64,000 nt of DNA from Jiangella sp. DSM 45060. GTDB lineage: Bacteria > Actinomycetota > Actinomycetes > Jiangellales > Jiangellaceae. The notes beneath the pieces are model-generated. The model had not been told where the DNA came from and did no database searches. It was given only the letters and a program-made list of their open reading frames with translations. The DNA is taken from positions 1,488,001 through 1,552,000 of the forward strand of contig NZ_LT629771.1 in the NCBI RefSeq assembly GCF_900105175.1, given 5' to 3'. Shown here piece after piece: positions 48,767 to 56,428 of the stretch; positions within the stretch are counted from its first letter, which is position 1; each line of letters starts with the position of its first letter. A program made the position numbers and the translations under genes.

Positions 48767-49510
48767 ATGACGAACGTCCTCATGCTCGCGAGCTACGGCC
48801 TGGAGATCGTCGAGTGCGGCGGCGCGATCGCCAAGGCGGTGGCCGCCGGCGAGACCGTCAACGCGGCCGTCCTCATGTGCCGTGAGGAGAGCCGGCCCCA
48901 GGTGTCGCGGGCGGCGGACATCCTCGGCGTGACCGGCGACGTCGACTTCCTCGACGTGTCCTTCGGCGAGGTGGACCTCGCGTCGTCGACCAAGGTCAAG
49001 GTGGTGGAGCTGATCCGCCGCACCAGGCCCGACGTCATCATCATGCAGGACCCGCAGCACGCCCAGCACGACCTCGACCCTGACCGCCGCGTCATCGCCC
49101 TCCTCTTCGCCGAGGCCCTCGCCGTCGCCGGCCGCGACTGGCGGGTCGAGGAGTGCGGCGGCCACGACCCCCACCCGATCCCGACCATCTACTACATGAC
49201 GCCCGAGCACCCCAACTGCGTCGTCGAGATCGGCGACGTGCTGGACAAGAAGCTCAAGGCGCTGCAGGAGCTGTCGTCACAGAACACCTTCAGCGCGCAG
49301 CACTGGCTGGAGCACACCACGCCGGAGATCCTGCGCTCGGTCATCCCCGCCTGGACCGACGCCGAACTGGAGACGCTCGGCGCGGAGGGGCAGCGGGCGT
49401 TCTTCACCGCGCTGGCGCTGACCAACGGCCTCGCCTCCCACTCCGGCGCGGTGCTCGGCGAGCCGTACCGGCGCGAGGGCACCTTCGTCATGGACCGCCT
49501 GACGCGCTGA
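48767..49510 (+). CDS. PIG-L family protein with altered metal motif
   Basis: Protein of 247 residues with the Rossmann-like PIG-L/LmbE fold. Family members are zinc deacetylases whose N-terminal motif is AHPDDE. Here the equivalent reads ASYGLEIVECGG, so the His and Asp metal ligands are replaced. The second region is QDPQHAQHDLDPDRRV, which still carries His/Asp but in a changed order. The protein may use a different metal site or have another activity. It is the last gene of the second importer operon and converges on hutF. Confidence 0.7.
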   Translation: MTNVLMLASYGLEIVECGGAIAKAVAAGETVNAAVLMCREESRPQVSRAADILGVTGDVDFLDVSFGEVDLASSTKVKVVELIRRTRPDVIIMQDPQHAQHDLDPDRRVIALLFAEALAVAGRDWRVEECGGHDPHPIPTIYYMTPEHPNCVVEIGDVLDKKLKALQELSSQNTFSAQHWLEHTTPEILRSVIPAWTDAELETLGAEGQRAFFTALALTNGLASHSGAVLGEPYRREGTFVMDRLTR

Positions 49511-49520
49511 CGGTCCGGGG

Positions 49521-50822
49521 TCAGTCCCAGAGCGGGGCGATCGCGGCCGAGAGGAGCGGGCCGACGTCGCCGAGGAGGTGGTGGCCGCCGGTGACGATGG
49601 GGCGGCCACCGGCGATGACGGTGTCGACGTCGGCGGAGGTGGCGGCGAACAGGGCCTGAGCAGGCTCGACGCCGGCGGTGCGGGGGGAGTCGAGGCGGAC
49701 GGCGACGAGGTCGGCGTGGGCGCCGGGCGCCAGCCGGCCCGCGTCCGGCCAGCCGAGGCTCGCGTGCGCCGTCGCCGCGGCGAGCAGGTCCGCGGGGGAG
49801 AAGTGGCCGCGCTCCAGCGTCCGCAGCCGCTCGTGTGTCTCCAGCGCCCGGGCCTCCTCGAACAGGTCGATGACGGCGTGCTGGTCGGTCCCGAGTGACA
49901 GCGGCGCGCCGGCGTCGAGCAGCGCGCGGGCCGGCCCGATGCCGTCGGCGAGGTCGCGCTCGGTGGTCGGGCAGAGGCACGCGGTCGTCCGCGACGCTCC
50001 GAGCAGGGCGATGTCGCCGGGCGTCAGGTGCGTCGCGTGGACGGCGGTGGTGTGCGGCCCGAGCGCGCCGTGCGCGTCCAGCAACTCCGCCGGGGTGCGG
50101 CCGTACGCCGCCAGCGCCGCCGAGTTCTCCGCCGGCTGCTCGGAGAGGTGGACGTGCAGCGGGCGGCCGGACGCCGCGGCGGCGACGGCGCCGATCGCCT
50201 CGGCGGGCACGGCCCGGACGGAGTGGACGGCGGCGCCGACGCGCGTGGTGGCGTCGTCCCGTAGCAGGGCGAACCGCTCGGCCCAGCCGTCCGCGTCGCC
50301 GTCGCCGAAGCGCAGCTGGACGCCGTCCAGCGGCCGCCCGATGCCGCCGGCCAGGTAGCAGGTGTCCAGCAACGTCAGCCGCAGGCCGGCGTCCCTCGCG
50401 GCCGCACGCAGCGCCGCGCCCATCGCGTTCGGGTCGGCGTACGGCACACCGCCGGGGCCGTGGTGCAGGTAGTGGAACTCGCCGACGGCGGTGACGCCGG
50501 TCAGCGCCATCTCGGCGTACGTCGCCCGCGCCAGCTGGTAGTACGTGTCCGGCGTGAGCCGCCCGGCCAGCGCGTACATCGCCTCGCGCCACGTCCAGAA
50601 CGAGCCGTGCCCGTCGTGCGTGCGCCCGCGCAGCGCCCGGTGGAACGCGTGCGAGTGGGCGTTCGCGAACCCGGGCAGCACGACGCCGGGCAGCCGGACG
50701 TCGTCGGCCGAGGCGGGCGACCCGGCCGCGACGGCGACGATCACCCCGGAGTCCACCGAGATCCGCACGTCGGACGCCAGCCCGCCGGGCAGCCAGGCGT
50801 GCGCGGCCCAATAGGCCGTCAC
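49521..50822 (-). CDS. hutF: Formimidoylglutamate deiminase
   Basis: Amidohydrolase-superfamily enzyme of 433 residues converting N-formimidoyl-L-glutamate to N-formyl-L-glutamate and ammonia. The zinc motif is FANAHSHAFHRALRG, then EFHYLHHG, the HVHLSEQPAEN region, HATHL and LGTDQHAVIDLFEE with the final metal Asp region. GTG 50822 overlaps the M20 hydrolase stop by 3 bp. It is the last gene of the hutH-hutU-hydrolase-hutF unit. Confidence 0.9.
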   Translation of the reverse strand: MTAYWAAHAWLPGGLASDVRISVDSGVIVAVAAGSPASADDVRLPGVVLPGFANAHSHAFHRALRGRTHDGHGSFWTWREAMYALAGRLTPDTYYQLARATYAEMALTGVTAVGEFHYLHHGPGGVPYADPNAMGAALRAAARDAGLRLTLLDTCYLAGGIGRPLDGVQLRFGDGDADGWAERFALLRDDATTRVGAAVHSVRAVPAEAIGAVAAAASGRPLHVHLSEQPAENSAALAAYGRTPAELLDAHGALGPHTTAVHATHLTPGDIALLGASRTTACLCPTTERDLADGIGPARALLDAGAPLSLGTDQHAVIDLFEEARALETHERLRTLERGHFSPADLLAAATAHASLGWPDAGRLAPGAHADLVAVRLDSPRTAGVEPAQALFAATSADVDTVIAGGRPIVTGGHHLLGDVGPLLSAAIAPLWD

Positions 50823-52057
50823 CGGGTCAGCTCCGCCAGCACGTCGGCCAGCGCCTCGACCCCGGCGTGGCAGTCGGCCCGCTCGGCGAACTCGGCCGGC
50901 GAGTGCGAGACGCCGGTCGGGTTGCGGACGAACAGCATCGCCGTGGGCACGCCGGCCGCGCTGAGGATGCCGGCGTCGTGCCCGGCGCCGGTCGGCAGCA
51001 GCGGCGCATCGCCGAGCAGCGCGCTGAGCCGGGCCGCCAGCGCGGGGTCGAACACGGTGGCGGCGGTCCACGACTCCTGCCGCGGCGCGAACCGGTCGAG
51101 GTCGGCGAGGACGGCGCTGACGGCATCGGGGTCGGCGCCGCGGCAGTCCAGCCAGGCCCGCACCTCGGACGGGATGGCGTTGACGCCGTTGGGGTCGACC
51201 TCGATCTTCCCGACGGTCGCCAGCACGCCGTGCGCCGCGGCCGCCGCCCGGGCGGACGTGACCAGGGCGGCGAGGTCGAGCATCGGGTCGCGCCGGTCGT
51301 CCAGCGGGGTGGTGCCGGCGTGGTTCGCCTCTCCGGCCAGCGTGACCCGCCAGCGTCCGTGCGGCCAGATCTCCGTGGCGACGCCGACCGGCGCGGATGC
51401 GGTGTCCGCGCCCCCTTTGCAATGAGCACCGATACGCATCGATGCGTCTGGGTGCTCATTGCAAGGGGGCCCGAGCGCGAGCGCGCGGCCCTGCTCGACG
51501 TGCAGCTCGACGAACGTGCCGACGCGGGCCAGCGCCTCGGGGTCGGCGGCCGGTTCGCGCCGGCCCTGCCGGCCCAGCGCCTGGGCGAGGCTGACGCCGT
51601 CGGCGTCGGTGAGCGCCAGCGCGCGCTCCACCGGCAGCGCGCCGGTGAGCAGCCGCGACCCCGCGCAGGCGACGCCGAAGCGGGCGCCCTCCTCGTCGCC
51701 GAAGTTGACGACGCCGATCGGCCGCGACGGGACGTGCCCGCGCGAGCGGAGCAGGTCGACGGCGGCGAACGCGGACACCACGCCGAGCGGGCCGTCGAAC
51801 GCGCCGCCGTTGGGGACGGAGTCCAGGTGCGACCCGGTGACGACGCCCTTCGCCGCGGCGGACGGCTCGCCCCACCACGCCCACTGGTTCCCGGCCCGGT
51901 CGGCGACGGCGGACAGCCCGCGGCGGGCGGCCTCGGCGGCGAACCACTCGCGCAGCGTCGCGTCGGCGTCGGTCCACGCGAACCGCCGGTAGCCGCCGCG
52001 CGGGTCGCGTCCGACCGGCTCGAGGTCGGCCCACATCGAGTCGAAGGAGGCGGTCAT
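50819..52057 (-). CDS. M20 amidohydrolase (allantoate amidohydrolase-like) of the hut operon
   Basis: Zinc peptidase-fold enzyme of 412 residues. Metal ligands lie in [32 protein letters not shown] and [29 protein letters not shown] and [10 protein letters not shown] complete the M20/AllC pattern. In this operon the likely substrate is N-formyl- or N-carbamoyl-type glutamate, the next step after HutF; that is inference. Just after [10 protein letters not shown] a stretch of about 22 residues ([20 protein letters not shown]) is encoded by a DNA palindrome and looks like an insertion. ATG 52057 overlaps the hutU stop. Confidence 0.85.
   Translation of the reverse strand: MTASFDSMWADLEPVGRDPRGGYRRFAWTDADATLREWFAAEAARRGLSAVADRAGNQWAWWGEPSAAAKGVVTGSHLDSVPNGGAFDGPLGVVSAFAAVDLLRSRGHVPSRPIGVVNFGDEEGARFGVACAGSRLLTGALPVERALALTDADGVSLAQALGRQGRREPAADPEALARVGTFVELHVEQGRALALGPPCNEHPDASMRIGAHCKGGADTASAPVGVATEIWPHGRWRVTLAGEANHAGTTPLDDRRDPMLDLAALVTSARAAAAAHGVLATVGKIEVDPNGVNAIPSEVRAWLDCRGADPDAVSAVLADLDRFAPRQESWTAATVFDPALAARLSALLGDAPLLPTGAGHDAGILSAAGVPTAMLFVRNPTGVSHSPAEFAERADCHAGVEALADVLAELTR
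51412..51469. repeat. 58-bp palindromic element inserted in frame in the M20 hydrolase gene
   Basis: Two 29-bp arms meet at the centre 51440/51441 (core ACGCATCGATGCGT). Outward pairing includes AATGAGCACC with GGTGCTCATT, and 26 of 29 positions pair. There are no stops in the gene's frame. It resembles a mobile palindromic repeat that has been tolerated within a protein. Confidence 0.85.
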
Positions 52058-53736
52058 CCGCCGGAGCCCTCGCGCATCGGGACGCGGACGCCGCGCTCGG
52101 CCGCCACCTCGGCGGCGCGGTCGTACCCGGCGTCGACGTGGCGGATGACGCCCATCGCGGGGTCGTTGGACAGCACCCGGGCGATCTTCTCGCCGGCCAG
52201 CGCGGTGCCGTCGGCGACGGTGACCTGCCCGGCGTGGATCGACCGGCCCATGCCGACGCCGCCGCCGTGGTGGATGGACACCCAGCTGGCCCCCGACGCG
52301 GTGTTGACCAGCGCGTTCAGCAGCGGCCAGTCGGCGATCGCGTCGGAGCCGTCGGCCATCGCCTCGGTCTCGCGGTACGGCGACGCGACGGAGCCGGCGT
52401 CGAGGTGGTCGCGGCCGATGACGACCGGCGCGGACAGCTCGCCGGATGCGACCATGTCGTTGAACCGCAGCCCGGCGCGGTCGCGCTCGCCGTAGCCGAG
52501 CCAGCAGATGCGCGCCGGCAGCCCCTGGAAGTGCACCTTCTCGCCGGCCAGCCGGATCCACCGGGCCAGCGGCTCGTTGTCGGGGAACAGCTCGAGGATC
52601 GCGCGGTCGGTGGCGGCGATGTCGGCGGGGTCGCCGGACAGCGCGGCCCACCGGAACGGGCCCCTGCCCTCGCAGAACAGCGGCCGGATGTACGCGGGGA
52701 CGAACCCGGGGAAGTCGAAGGCCCGCTCGAACCCGGCCAGCTGCGCCTCGCCGCGGATCGAGTTGCCGTAGTCGAACACCTCGGCGCCCGCGTCGAGGAA
52801 GCCGACCATCGCCTCGACGTGCCGGGCCATCGACTCGCGCGCCCGCCGCGTGAACCCGGCCGGGTCCTTGGCCCGCTCGGCCGCCCAGTCCTCGAACGCG
52901 ACGTCCACCGGCAGGTAGGCGAGCGGGTCGTGCGCCGACGTCTGGTCGGTGACGACGTCGATCTCGGCCCCGCGCGCGAGCAGGTCCGGCACGACCTCGG
53001 CGGCGTTGCCGAGCACGCCGACCGACAGCGCCCGGCGGTCGCGGCGGGCGTCGGCGGCCAGCCGCAGCGCGTCGTCCACCGACGCCGCCTGGACGTCGAG
53101 GTAGCCGTGCTCGATCCGCCGGGTGATGCGCGACGGGTCGCACTCGACGACCAGCGCGACGCCGCCGTTCATCGTCACCGCCAGCGGCTGCGCGCCGCCC
53201 ATGCCGCCCAGCCCGGCCGTCAGCGTCACCGTCCCGGCCAGCGAGCCGCCGAACCCCCGCCCCTTCCGAGCACATTGTGCCGCGACCGCCGCGAACGTCT
53301 CGTAGGTGCCCTGCAGGATGCCCTGGGTGCCGATGTAGATCCACGACCCGGCGGTCATCTGCCCGTACATCGTCAGCCCGAGCGCCTCGAGCCGGCGGAA
53401 CTCCTCCCACGTCGCCCAGTCGCCGACCAGGTTGGAGTTCGCGATCAGCACCCGCGGCGCCCACTCGTGTGTCTGCATGACGCCGACCGGGCGGCCGGAC
53501 TGCACCAGCATCGTCTCGTCGCCGCGCAGCGTGGTCAGCGTGCGCACCAGCGCGTCGAACGACGGCCAGTCGCGCGCGGCCTTGCCGGTGCCGCCGTAGA
53601 CGACCAGCTCGTCGGGGTGCTCGGCCACCTCCGGGTCGAGGTTGTTCTGCAGCATCCGCAGCGCGGCCTCCTGCGGCCAGCCCTGGGCGGTCAGCCGGGA
53701 GCCGTGCGGGGCGCGGACGGGTCGGGGTCCGGACAT
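52054..53736 (-). CDS. hutU: Urocanate hydratase
   Basis: Enzyme of 560 residues adding water to urocanate to give imidazolonepropionate. Family marks are [49 protein letters not shown] (NAD binding), [27 protein letters not shown] with the active-site Cys, and [13 protein letters not shown]. Between ETFAAVA and FGGSLAG there is an extra stretch (AQCARKG) not expected from other urocanases, coded by a DNA segment with a small palindrome. It overlaps the M20 gene by 4 bp; hutH is upstream but 10 bp away. Confidence 0.93.
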   Translation of the reverse strand: MSGPRPVRAPHGSRLTAQGWPQEAALRMLQNNLDPEVAEHPDELVVYGGTGKAARDWPSFDALVRTLTTLRGDETMLVQSGRPVGVMQTHEWAPRVLIANSNLVGDWATWEEFRRLEALGLTMYGQMTAGSWIYIGTQGILQGTYETFAAVAAQCARKGRGFGGSLAGTVTLTAGLGGMGGAQPLAVTMNGGVALVVECDPSRITRRIEHGYLDVQAASVDDALRLAADARRDRRALSVGVLGNAAEVVPDLLARGAEIDVVTDQTSAHDPLAYLPVDVAFEDWAAERAKDPAGFTRRARESMARHVEAMVGFLDAGAEVFDYGNSIRGEAQLAGFERAFDFPGFVPAYIRPLFCEGRGPFRWAALSGDPADIAATDRAILELFPDNEPLARWIRLAGEKVHFQGLPARICWLGYGERDRAGLRFNDMVASGELSAPVVIGRDHLDAGSVASPYRETEAMADGSDAIADWPLLNALVNTASGASWVSIHHGGGVGMGRSIHAGQVTVADGTALAGEKIARVLSNDPAMGVIRHVDAGYDRAAEVAAERGVRVPMREGSGG

Positions 53737-53746
53737 GGGGTCCTCC

Positions 53747-55309
53747 TTAGTGCAGCTCGCCGGCGGCCGCCTGCGCGGCGGCGACGATCCGGCCGGTCGT
53801 GACGAGGTCGTGGACGGCGGCGATCTCCGGTGCGAGGTGACGGTCCGGCCCGGGGCCGGCGACGTGGTCGCGGATGAGGTCGCGGACGGCGCCGGTGCCG
53901 GCCGCCGGGGCCAGCGGCGCCCGCAGGTCCAGTGCGCGGGCCGCCGTCAGCAGCTCCACCGCGAGCACGCGGCCGACGCCGTCGACGCAGCGGCGCAGCT
54001 TGCGGGCCGCGGCCCAGCCCATCGAGACGTGGTCCTCCTGCATGGCGCTGGACGGGATGGAGTCGACCGACGCGGGGACGGCGAGTCGCTTCAGCTCCGA
54101 CACGATGCCGGCCTGGGTGTACTGGGCGATCATGTGCCCGGAGTCGACGCCCGGGTCGTCGGCGAGGAACGGCGGCAGCCCGGCGTTGCGGGCGACGTCG
54201 AGGAAGCGGTCGGTGCGCCGCTCGCTGATGGACGCGAGGTCGGCCGCCGCGATGGCGAGGAAGTCCAGCACGTACGCGACCGGGGCGCCGTGGAAGTTGC
54301 CGTTGGACTCCACCCGCCCGTCCGGGGTCACGACGGGGTTGTCGATCGCCGCGGCCAGCTCCCGCCCGGCGACCAGCGCCGCGTGGTCCGCGGTGTCGCG
54401 GGCGGCGCCGTGCACCTGCGGCGAGCAGCGCAGCGAGTAGGCGTCCTGGACGCGGGTGCAGTCGGGCCCGCGGTGGCTGGCCACCACCTCCGACCCGGCC
54501 AGCAGCGCCCGCAGGTTCGCCGCGGACGCGCGCTGGCCCGGGTGCGGGCGCAGCGCCTGCAGGTCGTCGGCGAACACCCGGTCGGTGCCGAGCAGCGCCT
54601 CGACGCTCATCGCGGCGGCCACGTCGGCCACCTGGAGCAGGCCACGCAGGTCGTGCAGCGCCAGCACCAGCATGCCGAGCATGCCGTCGGTGCCGTTGAT
54701 CAGCGCCAGCCCTTCCTTCTCGGCCAGCACGACCGGCTCGATGCCGGCCGCCGCCAGCGCCTCGGCCGCGTCGACCGGCGCGCCGGACGCGTCGCGCACC
54801 GTCCCCTCGCCCATCAGCGCCAGCGCGCAGTGCGCCAGCGGCGCGAGGTCGCCGGAGCAGCCCAAGCTGCCGTACTCGTAGACGACCGGCGTGATGCCCG
54901 CGTCCAGCAGCCGCGCGTACGCCGCCGCCGTCGCCGGGCGGACCCCCGTGCGGCCGGTGGCCAGCGTCGACAGCCGCAGCAGCATGAGCGCGCGGACGAC
55001 CTCGCGCTCGGCCTCCGGGCCGGACCCGGCCGCGTGGCTGCGGATCAGGCCGCGCTGCAACGCGGCCCGCTTGTCCGCCGGTATGTGCTTCGTGGCCAGC
55101 GCGCCGAACCCGGTTGACACCCCGTAGTAGGGCAGGTCCGCGACCGCCAGCTGGTCGATGACCTCGCGGCTGCGCGCGACCGCCGCCTGCGCGTCGTCGC
55201 CCAGCACGACGCCCGCGCCGTCGCGGGCCACCGCCACGACGTCGTCGAAGGACACCGGGCCGGTGCCGACCACGACGGTCCGGCCGGGGGAGGAGAGCTC
55301 GATCGCCAT
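53747..55309 (-). CDS. hutH: Histidine ammonia-lyase
   Basis: Enzyme of 520 residues deaminating L-histidine to urocanate. It shows [12 protein letters not shown], the MIO-forming region [14 protein letters not shown] (Cys151-Ser152-Gly153, where many relatives have Ala-Ser-Gly), [30 protein letters not shown] and [15 protein letters not shown] 55309 is the start; no strong ribosome site is visible. First gene of the hut operon, divergent from an IclR regulator. Confidence 0.94.
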   Translation of the reverse strand: MAIELSSPGRTVVVGTGPVSFDDVVAVARDGAGVVLGDDAQAAVARSREVIDQLAVADLPYYGVSTGFGALATKHIPADKRAALQRGLIRSHAAGSGPEAEREVVRALMLLRLSTLATGRTGVRPATAAAYARLLDAGITPVVYEYGSLGCSGDLAPLAHCALALMGEGTVRDASGAPVDAAEALAAAGIEPVVLAEKEGLALINGTDGMLGMLVLALHDLRGLLQVADVAAAMSVEALLGTDRVFADDLQALRPHPGQRASAANLRALLAGSEVVASHRGPDCTRVQDAYSLRCSPQVHGAARDTADHAALVAGRELAAAIDNPVVTPDGRVESNGNFHGAPVAYVLDFLAIAAADLASISERRTDRFLDVARNAGLPPFLADDPGVDSGHMIAQYTQAGIVSELKRLAVPASVDSIPSSAMQEDHVSMGWAAARKLRRCVDGVGRVLAVELLTAARALDLRAPLAPAAGTGAVRDLIRDHVAGPGPDRHLAPEIAAVHDLVTTGRIVAAAQAAAGELH

Positions 55310-55350
55310 GAGGACATCACAGCGCCCCTTGCACCCCCTCGCAGCACCGA

Positions 55351-55379
55351 CGGAGCTATTTCCGTCTCGGATCTGAGAC
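55351..55379. promoter_or_regulatory. Palindromes in the hutH / iclR gap
   Basis: GTCTC-GGATCT-GAGAC (55364-55379) is a perfect 5-6-5 inverted repeat. CGGA-GCTATT-TCCG (55351-55364) overlaps it at one end. They sit in the 79-bp divergent gap and are the natural candidates for the IclR operator. Confidence 0.5.
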
Positions 55380-55388
55380 ACTGACCTC

Positions 55389-56177
55389 ATGCCCAACGCG
55401 CCGGCCGCCGCGCACGCGCTGGCGATCCTGACCTGCCTGGCCCGGCACGCCGAGCCGATGCCGGCGGCGGCCATCGCCCGGGAGCTGGGCCTGCCCCGCT
55501 CCAGCGTCTACCACCTGCTCGCCGTCCTGCGCGCCGACGGCTTCGTCACGCACCTCGGCGAGGAGCGGCGCTACGGCCTGGGCGTCGCGGCGTTCGAGCT
55601 GGGCTCGGCGTACGGCCGGCAGGCGCCGCTGCAGCGCATGGCGCGGACGTCGCTGGCCCGCCTCGTCGACGAGACGACGCACAACGCGCACCTCGCCGTG
55701 CTGCACGGGCGCGACGTGCTCTACGTCATCGAGGACCGCGCCGCCGGCCGACCGCCGCTGGTCACCGACGTCGGGGTCCGGCTGCCCGGCCAGCTGACGG
55801 CGAGCGGGCTGGCCATGCTCGCGGCGCTCCCCGCGTCGCAGGTGCGGGCGCTGTTCCCGTCGCGCGACGCGTTCGTGCGCCGTCACGACACCGGCATCAC
55901 GTCCGCGCGGGAGCTGCGCTCCGCCCTGGCCGAGGTCCGCCGTCGTGGCTACGCGACCGAGGAGGGCACCGTGACCCCGGGGTTCGCCTCGGTCGCCGAC
56001 GCGGTGCGCGACCACAACGGGCACCCCGTCGCCGCCGTCGCCGTCACGTTCCCGTCCGCCCGCGTCGACGAGCCCGAGCGCGAGCGGCTCGCGGCGGCCG
56101 CCGTCCGCACCGCCGCCGAGCTCTCCTCCCGGCTCGGTTTCCGCCCGGCCCAGGCCGCGCGAACCATACCCGTGTAG
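55389..56177 (+). CDS. IclR family regulator of the hut operon
   Basis: Regulator of 262 residues. The winged HTH (AHALAILTCLARHAEPMPAAAIARELGLPRSSVYHLLAVLRADGFV) is followed by an IclR effector domain (NAHLAVLHGRDVLYVIE, RLPGQLTASGLAMLAALP, VTPGFASVADAVRDHNGHPVAAVAVTFP). It is divergent from hutH and probably responds to urocanate or histidine. Its stop codon falls inside a metal-type operator for the next gene. Confidence 0.9.
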   Translation: MPNAPAAAHALAILTCLARHAEPMPAAAIARELGLPRSSVYHLLAVLRADGFVTHLGEERRYGLGVAAFELGSAYGRQAPLQRMARTSLARLVDETTHNAHLAVLHGRDVLYVIEDRAAGRPPLVTDVGVRLPGQLTASGLAMLAALPASQVRALFPSRDAFVRRHDTGITSARELRSALAEVRRRGYATEEGTVTPGFASVADAVRDHNGHPVAAVAVTFPSARVDEPERERLAAAAVRTAAELSSRLGFRPAQAARTIPV

Positions 56178-56184
56178 GGTATGG
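56164..56184. promoter_or_regulatory. CsoR-like copper operator upstream of the CopZ-like gene
   Basis: CCATACCC-GTGTA-GGGTATGG is a perfect 8-5-8 palindrome of the ATACCC...GGGTAT type bound by CsoR/RcnR repressors. It lies 35 bp upstream of the chaperone start. No csoR gene is in this window. Confidence 0.7.
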
Positions 56185-56218
56185 CGCACCGGATATCGTC
56201 CAGCGAGAGGAACGGCCC

Positions 56219-56428
56219 ATGAGCACCTCCACCTTCACCGTCGTCGGCATGACCTGCGGCTGCTGCGCCAACAAGGTGCGCGACGAGATCGTCAAGATCG
56301 ACGGTGTGGGAGCGGTGGACGTGGACGTCGAGTCCGGCGCCGTCGGCGTCACCAGCGACGCCCCGGTCGCCGCCGACCAGGTCAAGGCCGCCGTCGAGAC
56401 CGCCGGCTACCAGCTCGCCGACGCCTGA
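56219..56428 (+). CDS. CopZ-like heavy-metal chaperone
   Basis: Single HMA domain of 69 residues (STFTVVGMTCGCCANKVRDEIVKIDGVGAVDVDVESG). The metal loop is GMTCGCC: the usual CxxC with an extra Cys in the second x position. It would carry Cu(I) to a P1B ATPase or repressor. A CsoR-type palindrome is upstream. It converges on and overlaps the P-type ATPase gene by 22 bp. Confidence 0.88.
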   Translation: MSTSTFTVVGMTCGCCANKVRDEIVKIDGVGAVDVDVESGAVGVTSDAPVAADQVKAAVETAGYQLADA

